A DNA stretch of 64,000 nucleotides from Pogonophryne albipinna. Its lineage: Eukaryota > Chordata > Actinopteri > Perciformes > Artedidraconidae. Each line of letters begins with the position of its first letter. The stretch's first letter is position 1. Shown here in pieces: positions 10,600-18,353 of the stretch. Under the pieces are notes generated by a model, which saw only the letters and a program-made list of their open reading frames with translations, searched no databases and had not been told where the DNA came from. A program made the position numbers and the translations under genes. The stretch spans positions 14,271,495-14,335,494 of the forward strand of contig CM053251.1 of NCBI GenBank assembly GCA_028583405.1, written 5' to 3'.

Positions 10600-12069
10600 G
10601 CTTAAGCATGCATATTCCTCAACTTTGCATAACAATGTAGTCTATTATAACACTATAATTATTTGTATCGTGGTTGTTATCCACATAAAAGTAATTATTA
10701 CTCACAAATCACTGCAGTGGAGCAACAATGTTTTTACATCGCATGGCTTTTTTATAATTCATAAAACAGAGCATCAGCACACGTGTGTTCAAAGTTCTGT
10801 CTTTATTTTGTTTTATAGTATTTGTTTAATATAAAGATCTGTTTATGTTGAAAAGCCTAAGGAAAGTAAAGTATATATTAAAAACATAGTTCTCGAATAT
10901 TAAGTCAATGCTTAAGCAGAGAATGAACATTCATGTTTATTGTTCTTTTGTGAAAAAAGATCAAGATCAATACTATGATGTATGCTCTTATTTTCGTAAT
11001 CTGCTTTATCCACTGCAGATTTTCAAATGTGCACTACAGACAATGAAGAAAATGTAATCAGTAAATGACTGTTTTGTTATCAGTAATACCTCCCCTCTAT
11101 CCTATTTTGATACACAATTATCCTGTGCAAAGTCATAAGGAGTTGTGTTGTGTCTCAGCTCACATTGGTCGAGAGGCAGAGACCATCCTTGACATCTTAC
11201 AACCTATCATAGGGCTAACACATGCAGACAACCTGCCTTTCTGGACTGTTTGAGTTGTATCCGTAAAAAAAAAAACCTTTTATAGAAATAAAATAATAAC
11301 AAAGGGAATTAACAGGGAAAATATAACAGGAATAACACAGAAAGTATAAAGCATTACCTAACAACGAAAATGTATCATGCCTTTAACCAGTACTAAATAA
11401 ATCAATCCTGAAACACAAATGTGAAATTAACATATTTCCCACACCATACCGACCTCCGTTCGCACATTTACAGACACTGTGACAGTGTCTTACCATCTGC
11501 TCTGGAGAGACAAAGCTGTGATTGATGGACAAGAATCAGCTCTTAAGAAATCACCACTTCACAATTATAAACAAGATGCACATTTTAATTTGCATTGATC
11601 TGTAAATTAGACAATGTTCACATACACACATACCACAATCAAAATGGTTGTTTGCATTCTGTCATCAGTATCTGGGATGACAGTGCTGTCATCTATACGT
11701 GCACAGAACCAGCACCGGAAGGCAGAATTAGCTGGTCGTACTCCACTGGTGCTGCTGCCTTGTGCTTTGCGTCATACTGACCCGAAGCAAAGAGACAAGG
11801 TGAGAAGTACTTGTCAAGTGCAGCCCCAAAAACGAGTACGATACACATATTTTAGAATCAGTCACATCCTCTTCCTCTCACATGGACATTCATCTTCTTC
11901 CCCTCACATGAACATGTGAGAGAAGGACGATGAAGGGTTCAATAGATAGATGAAGGAGTTGACAGATCGATATATGATTTGATGGAGATGGATACACCTG
12001 TTGATGGGGTCATTTTAATCAGCAAACTCTGATTGAAACTGGCAAGAGGGGAAACAAATCAACCAGATG
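10600..12069. other. AT-rich intergenic stretch
   Basis: I see no gene. Short open frames here (up to 101 codons) have no domain signature and no codon bias. Near 11876-11910 the motif CCTCTCACATGGACATTC is partly repeated as CCCCTCACATGAACATGTG, a small local repeat. From 12016 the sequence belongs to one copy of a local duplication described separately. Confidence 0.5.
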
Positions 12070-14000
12070 GCGTGAAACAGTGGCGGTTCTAGACCAATTT
12101 GACTGGGGGGGCCACTGGGGGGCCAGTTATTTTCTGAGGGGGGCACAATAAATGCAGGACGAAAAAGAGAACTAGACAGTATGAAGTAATTGCGCATAAG
12201 AAAACAATGCAATACAGTTATTGGTATTTGTTTCAGTACACTTATTTATTTCAGATATATCTTATAGTTATTACTGTTAGCTTCAGCTTAAGTTATAGTA
12301 CAATTTTTGCACTAACACCATATCATATTTATATAAAAATAAAGGCAATGAACAGTTACATCTCTACTTTACATCTACAATTACACGGATACAATAGTTT
12401 AAATCACCTTCAATTATCGTGGTAGTCTCTCGAAACGTAGGTTTCAATCAGTCTTTCTTGGATGCAACAGCCTCTGATGATCCGAGATGAAAAGTGTTTG
12501 TTTTTCGCGCGCTTCAGCCGGACAGTGAAAGTGAGTGCACCGCTCTAATGGGTCCTGAGTGCACCGCTCTAATGGGTCCGACTAGAATGACGAATAACGT
12601 TAGTTCCGCCTATTCCGTCATTCAATAAATCGTGTAATAAATCATACATTTTTCATTTTTTTCACTTTTCATTTTTAGGGGGGCCACAGGGGGGTCAGAG
12701 GTCAGTGTTAGGGGGGCACTGCCCCCCCCCCTAGAACAGTCCCTGGCGTGAAACGAAAATGTAAGTGTTTCAAGTGCCACTGAAAATAAGCCACAGGTCA
12801 CAGGAAATCCTTACTTACACTATCAGCGACCCAGAATCCGAATACTTGGATTGATAAGACCCAGAAAAATCGGAAGAACATGTGTCAGACACGTGTGACA
12901 CTAGGCTCAGTCTTAGTTGTAATCAAAAGATCTATGAAAAGGACAGATGAATGATAATAAAACTAAATTTTAAAGTGCCGAAATTGCTTCAAAATAAAAT
13001 AAATGCAATAATGGCACATGTTTTTCTAAACGACGCACATGTCACTAGCACAGGTCATTAGCATTTCTTCTCCACGTCTACAGTTTCTTTACTTATTTAT
13101 CAGTGGACCTGTAATTCTCTAAAGTCAGTGAACAGGATATTTACCTGTGCCGTTGTATCTGATAATGATTGGTAAAGAGTTATTATGCTCAGTGGCAAGT
13201 AAAAACCATAGACTGTAACTAATAAATCATCGTTGATGCTGTAGGTTAGATGGTGTCTGCCTGAAAGACAAAAAATAATGACTATCACATGTTCCCCACC
13301 TGCTACTCTTGGATTTAAAAGGGCTTTTTATCTGGATTCATGACAATCTTAAAGCGTGTCTCAGATATATAAGGTAGTGCCACAACATGCCAGGGTGAAA
13401 ACCGGATTTTCCTAATTTGGTTTAATTTTGTCTGTGGGATTTAGTGCACCAGAGGGGTTGATGCATGCCAATACAGCTGCCTACAGTTGAGAATTTTCAT
13501 AGACACAATGTCTATTTTACTGATGCCCATTCTCTGTCAAGTGGTCCCCATTGCATCCCCTTTCAACAAAACCTGTCAACAGTAACACTGATTGTATTAC
13601 CCCAACGCAAGTGCCAGCCAGCATTGCTGTAAAGCTGGTCAAATAAACCTAAAGTATTGCCATCTTACACATTAAACTATACTGTAATGTAGTACGTGAG
13701 GGAATATATTCATTGCCTTATTCAGATGTTTTTAACCACTTTCAGAGCGAAGTGGAACATAAGATATTGGAACAAACAACACAATATCAAACCAAGTATT
13801 GTGTACTTCAAACCTGACCTCTGGATGAAGTCATTTATTTCATAATCAGCAAAGTCTGATTGAACTGGCCTTGATGGCATGGAAGGAAATTGTATGTGTT
13901 TTAAGTGACACTGTAAAGAAGCCACAGGTCAACACAGCTCAGCCTCTCTTCACAGTCAGTGAAGCAGAATCAATACGTCTCTGGACTAGGATTGATAATA
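12016..14000 (+). repeat. Old local direct duplication (two diverged copies)
   Basis: Copy A is 12016-12077 continuing at 12754-12862; the hAT element at 12078-12745 splits it. Copy B is about 13842-14000. Shared blocks in the same order include AATCAGCAAA-TCTGATTGAA, AGTG-CACTG-AAA-AAGCCACAGGTCA and GGATTGATAA. Divergence is considerable (many substitutions and small indels), so the duplication is old and predates the hAT insertion. No coding function is evident. Confidence 0.65.
12070..12753. mobile_element. Short non-autonomous hAT element (668 bp) with 8-bp target duplication
   Basis: The element spans 12078-12745. Its left end reads CAGTGGCGGTTCTAG and its right end, on the opposite strand, CAGGGACTGTTCTAG; both are followed by G-rich subterminal stretches (GGGGGGGCC types). 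A perfect 8-bp target duplication GCGTGAAA flanks it at 12070-12077 and 12746-12753. Inside, a 23-bp unit GAGTGCACCGCTCTAATGG... is present twice near 12533-12578. No transposase frame is seen. Confidence 0.92.
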
Positions 14001-16145
14001 TGAAACAAAACTATTGTAGGCTCAAAGATGTGAGGAGGGCATGTTGAAACTTAAGTTTGCCTTTTTTTACGTCTGAGAGTTAAAGTGTCAGAGAGACGGA
14101 ATCAGCTCAGTCCTTGGCATTATCAATGCCTCTTTGAGAAGAAAGGCATCCCCGGTATTAGGGTGAGGAACGAGACAGCTACCATATCGTCGGTAACACT
14201 ACTAGTATATCAAATCAAATCAAGTTTTATTTATATAGCACATTTAGTATGACTCAAACAGCATCCTGAAGGCATCAACCAGTGAGTCAAGCAGGATCAT
14301 CTTGCAAGTTGTTATCAGTAAATACTGAAGTGATTGTGTGGTTAAAAAATGAAAAACAGACTTAACAATGATTCCATTGGTTGATGGTTGGTGACTTGCT
14401 TTAAGAGACACAACCGCAGCTTTAAAGGTAATGCCATGTATGTGAGCATGTGCAGGATGCCAGGAGTTTATGTTGTAGAAAATATTGAAGTGTTAGTTCA
14501 ACAACAATCCCGCAATGTGATTTAATTGTCAAAAAAAGCACAGATGAAGTAAAAAAAACACTCAGAGCAGGCAAATATATATCGAGTCTAGTTTCCGATG
14601 AACGTAAAGGAAATCTGTTTTGTAGGCCCTGCTAACTTACAGAAAAGTAAAAACTATTTTTATGAAGTTACAGTACTTTCACAATACAAGTGCTATTTCC
14701 AAAGTAACACTCCGTCACTAGTAGTAAGTATTTAAAGACTGCTTCAAGATGATGTTGGATTTTTTATTTTATTTTAACTCAATGTCCATACATGTCTTTT
14801 GCTCAAAATAAAAAAATATTTCTTTACAGGCAATATAAGTAAAAACCAAACAAAGAAACATTACTTTGTATGCCTTGAATCTTAAAGCTTTTGTATTTTT
14901 TTAACATGAGAGAAAAGAAGAAGGAACACATCTATCATTTGTTTTAGGATATTTGTGACTTATTCATACAACTAGACACACGAGGACCACAATGATGAAA
15001 AACAAACCTTAATCCAGGTCTGAGCATCAATACACTCATACCTGGATAATCTGTTGAAGTGAGATAAGGATTAGAAGAAGCTATATTGCCAGGTAATGTT
15101 TTTTACTTTCCATTTTAATAAAGGCCAACAGAAAGGTCTTATGCGTTTTGTACATCTATTACTTTTCATCCATTACTTGCATGTCTAACAACGTGGTATC
15201 TCTTTATAGCACTTGGAGCCTGCCTCGTTTTTCTGTGAAAACGTTCCCCCCCACGTGCAGTTTATAAATGACATGTAGGCTGGTGTTTATGATATATTGG
15301 AAGGGTTTAGTACCAAAGTCTCGTGGCATATTAAATATTTCATCTGCCAGAGTGTGGCAAATGAAATACAGATACAGAATGATATAATGGTCAGAAGTTC
15401 ATAAAAGTATTTGAATATGTATTTAAATGGAGTGAGTTAAGGTAATCCATATTGTTAAACAAAGCACAATTTGCTTTAGTTAGTACTGAACAATTATTGA
15501 TGAAAAGACAGCAACAGACAGTGTTCATTACATTTATTTTAAAGTTAAAGCATATTTGGCACCTTAAAAATCGTACTGAAAGGGAAATTATGATTATAAT
15601 GATTAGGATATATAAAAAAGTAGTTCCCCCCCAATTTAATTCTATAAAATCATTTCAAACTAATGCTCCATCTTTAATCCAATGTTCAATTATGTGATCC
15701 CTGTGTTACAGGCCCTAGCAGAGGACCAACAGTGTAGTGCTATCCAAAAAAGTTTGAAAAAAAGATACTCAATACTCCACTATATCTTAGATGCTCATGC
15801 TTCCCGTCTCGACTGTCGACGTGGTAAATATTTATGGTACTTGGAGACCATTCTGTCTCCATCTGTGAACACACTCCATCCCACATGCACGTTGTCAGTG
15901 ACGTGCATGCAGGTGTCAGTTCTTGTAGTTGCCAACGTGTGGATTTTTTTACTAACCAACGTGACATATGCTACAGATGGTTTCAGCTCTCAACCAGCAG
16001 GTACAGTCTCGCCATCGCCCACCACCCACTTCCAATGCCAAATTATATACTGCGTAATTCAGGATAGTTGTCATTGCATTATAAGTAATGCAACTCTCCA
16101 GATGAGGGGTTGCTACATTTGTCAAATGACAAACCAGATGAATTA
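12863..16145. other. AT-rich intergenic stretch with a retroposon tail
   Basis: No gene is recognised apart from the repeats listed separately. At 14211-14250 the sequence ATCAAATCAAATCAAG followed by TTTTATTTATATAGCAC is a common fish retroposon 3' tail read from the opposite strand. The 189-codon open frame at 15682-16251 has no recognised domain, has irregular composition, and runs into the hAT element end at 16154, so I do not regard it as a gene. Confidence 0.45.
14211..14252 (-). repeat. Retroposon 3' tail fragment
   Basis: Short direct repeats ATCAA(AT) precede TTTTATTTATATAGCACATTT, a pattern seen at the 3' ends of many dispersed fish LINE/SINE copies, here in minus orientation. The body of the element is not recognised upstream or downstream. 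Confidence 0.5.
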
Positions 16146-16377
16146 TGCTGATACAGGGTTCTTACACCTTTTCCAAAGTCAAATTCAAGCACTTTTCAAG
16201 CATTTTCAAGGTGCATTTTCCAGCTTTTCAAGCATCTTACAGCTGTTGTAAATTACATATTTATATACACATACTCAAATGATTATTTCCCTACCACACA
16301 TTAAATCAGATGTTCTTTATGCTATAAACAACCAAATGTGTGTTTTGTGATAGCCTTCTACACGAGGATGAAAAATT

Positions 16378-16885
16378 ACAAGATCTGAGTACTTCTACTT
16401 TTACTCAAGTACAAGATCTGAGTAATTCTACTTTTACTCAAGTACAAGATCTGAGTACTTCTACTTTTACTCAAGTACAAGATCTGAGTACTTCTACTTT
16501 TACTCAAGTACAAGATCTGAGTACTTCTACTTTTACTCAAGTACAAGATCTGAGTACTTCTACTTTTACTCAAGTACAAGATCTGAGTACTTCTACTTTT
16601 ACTCAAGTACAAGTTCTGAGTACTTCTACTTTTACTCAAGTACAAGATCTAAGTACTTCTACTTTTACTCAAGTACAACATCTGAGTACTTCTACTTTTA
16701 CTCAAGTACAAGATCTGAGTACTTCTACTTTTACTCAAGTACAAGATGTGAGTACTTCTACTTTTACTCAAGTACAACATCTGAGTACTTCTACTTTTAC
16801 TCAAGTACAACATCTGAGTACTAATTTCACTACAAGATCTGAGTACTTGTACTTTTACTCAAGTACAATATCTGAGTACTTATTC
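16378..16885 (+). repeat. 33-bp tandem satellite array (about 13 full plus 2 degenerate units)
   Basis: The unit contains GTACTTCTACTTTTACTCAA and the GATCTGA block and repeats with a 33-bp period, so it reads as an 11-residue repeat (QDLSTSTFTQV) in one plus-strand frame and SKSRSTQILYL on the minus strand. Early units are almost identical; the last two are degenerate and end at TTATTCCACCTCTAG. The unit resembles the subterminal sequence of a widespread fish inverted-repeat transposon whose ends read GTGGAAGAAGTACTC, so the array probably arose by amplifying such an end. A related fragment lies near 41310-41370. Confidence 0.9.
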
Positions 16886-17684
16886 CACCTCTAGTAGCAT
16901 ATTAGCCTGAATTGTAGCCACAAAATCACGCAGAGCTGCATAAAAATAGACTCACAATGGTAACAAGTGGAAAATAATATTTACAAATGTGTACAATGAT
17001 TTGTAGGTAATGTTGACTACTCAAGACACCTGAATTATACATCTTCAAAGGAAGACTGTGTTCATTCTACAATTACATGGGATTAAAGCAAAATGTAGTT
17101 TTACTTGTATAATACTTCAATTTTATATTTTTTTTCATCTGTTTTCAAATAAACAAAGTATTGGCTTTCAGAATATTAAACTTGTTTCGGCAAATTCAGA
17201 TGATAAATACAACTTTGAAGCTTCGGCATAATTACAAGCAGAGAACGGACTAATGTAACATCACAGCAAGCATAACAGCCGCCGGTGTTTCTTGTGAGTG
17301 TTTCCCCGGTACACAAACGCAAAAATACACAAACACACTCGCGAGCTTCCCCCAGACCAGTAATACAAACGAAAATGTGTCTTCGGGTCAATGTGACTGA
17401 TTTCGATAGAGCAAGTCACATTTGGTTTAGGCACGAAACATACTACCAGTAGAAATACATTGCTTTCAAAATCGCTCTGTGTCGAATCAATAGATTATTT
17501 TTCGTGACTATAACACGAAATGCCGTGAGTGCTTCATCCTCTGAACACCACATGATGGCGACTGTAACGCACATAACATAGGTACGCTCCTCTGAAATGA
17601 TTGTCCCCTGCAATTATTATTATCCCTCATCGAGTTCGCTATTCAGCTTGCTAACGTTAGCTTAAACAAACGTAACATGCAACG

Positions 17685-17900
17685 TTAGCCTAATCTAAAA
17701 TGCTGTACTACGGCGTACCTTTCATGTGGCTCGTCAGCGCAGACTCTCGCATCGTTATTTTTGCAAACTTTGCAGGAGGCTACTCGTGGGCTTGACCCTC
17801 GTCTTAGCCATGGCTTGTATTTGTCTTCTGCTAGCCAACGCTCATTGAAACTGCAACCTCCTGGCATACTGTCATCTATCACTCTCATCAGAATGCCCAG
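17685..17900 (-). pseudogene. hAT transposase N-terminal zinc-finger (BED-like) fragment
   Basis: On the minus strand a frame reads FNERWLAEDKYKPWLRR followed by a CKVC-containing segment. This is characteristic of the N-terminal zinc-finger domain of a hAT transposase group in vertebrates, which binds the element's termini. Only this domain is recognisable; the dimerisation and catalytic regions are gone or beyond the inserted LTR element. The frame continues beyond the motif to 17960 across the LTR boundary, which is fortuitous. It supports hAT identity for the 16154-21939 element. Confidence 0.7.
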
Positions 17901-17945
17901 GTCACACGTAACACAAACACTTGCAGGTCGCGCGCATAGCGCGGG

Positions 17946-18335
17946 TGTCACGATTCTCATGTTATGTCACGTTTGTGGTTTTGTATGTTTGGGTGTTTGC
18001 CGTTATGTTTTCCTTCTGGGTTATTGTCTGGTCCTTTTCCCTGTGTTTTTCCTCCCGTCGTTAGTTCCCTGGTGTGTCTAAGTGTCTGATTGTGTTCACC
18101 TGTTGTCCTTGTGTTTCTCCTCCCCTGCCCAGCTGTTTCTCGTCCCGTGATTACCCCGCCCTGTATTTAGTCTTGTCTCTTCCTGTGTTCAGTGTTGGTG
18201 CTTCTTTTGTTTGTGACCGAGTTCACCGTGGAGTGTTTTGTTTGTCCATGTGATATATTAGATAAGAGCCCTTGAAATAAAGGTATTATCAGTGTTATCT
18301 GCGTTTGGGTCCTACCTGCTTCATTCCTCGTATCA
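17946..18335 (+). repeat. 5' LTR of the non-autonomous element
   Basis: The LTR starts TGTCACGATTCTC and ends CCTCGTATCA. It contains a TATA-like TATTTAG at 18164-18170, a predicted transcript start near 18194, and a polyadenylation signal AATAAA at 18276-18281, so R would run from about 18194 to roughly 18300. It is identical to the 3' copy as far as can be read by eye. Confidence 0.92.
18164..18203 (+). promoter_or_regulatory. Predicted TATA-like box and transcript start in the 5' LTR
   Basis: TATTTAG at 18164-18170 lies 30 bp upstream of GTTGGTGCTT (18194-18203), which is complementary to the primer-binding site at 18338-18347. In Tf1/sushi-type self-priming the transcript's first bases pair with the primer site, so the start is inferred at about 18194. 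Confidence 0.6.
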
Positions 18336-18337
18336 GA

Positions 18338-18347
18338 AAGCACCAAC
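18338..18347 (+). other. Putative self-priming primer-binding site
   Basis: AAGCACCAAC lies two bases after the 5' LTR and is the exact complement of GTTGGTGCTT at 18194-18203. No obvious match to a common tRNA 3' end was noticed. The geometry is that of self-primed reverse transcription in Tf1/sushi-group elements. Confidence 0.6.
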
Positions 18348-18353
18348 CTAGAA

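Noticed and set aside
15682..16251. 189-codon ORF as a host gene
   Set aside because: No domain, no codon bias, and it crosses the boundary of the hAT element at 16154.
16378..16885. CRISPR-like array
   Set aside because: The 33-bp units are contiguous tandem repeats without unique spacers, in a vertebrate genome.
16340..16894. 184-codon plus-strand ORF of QDLSTSTFTQV repeats (and antisense counterpart)
   Set aside because: It is produced by a 33-bp satellite that stays open because its period is divisible by three; there is no start context, non-repeat domain or conservation signal.
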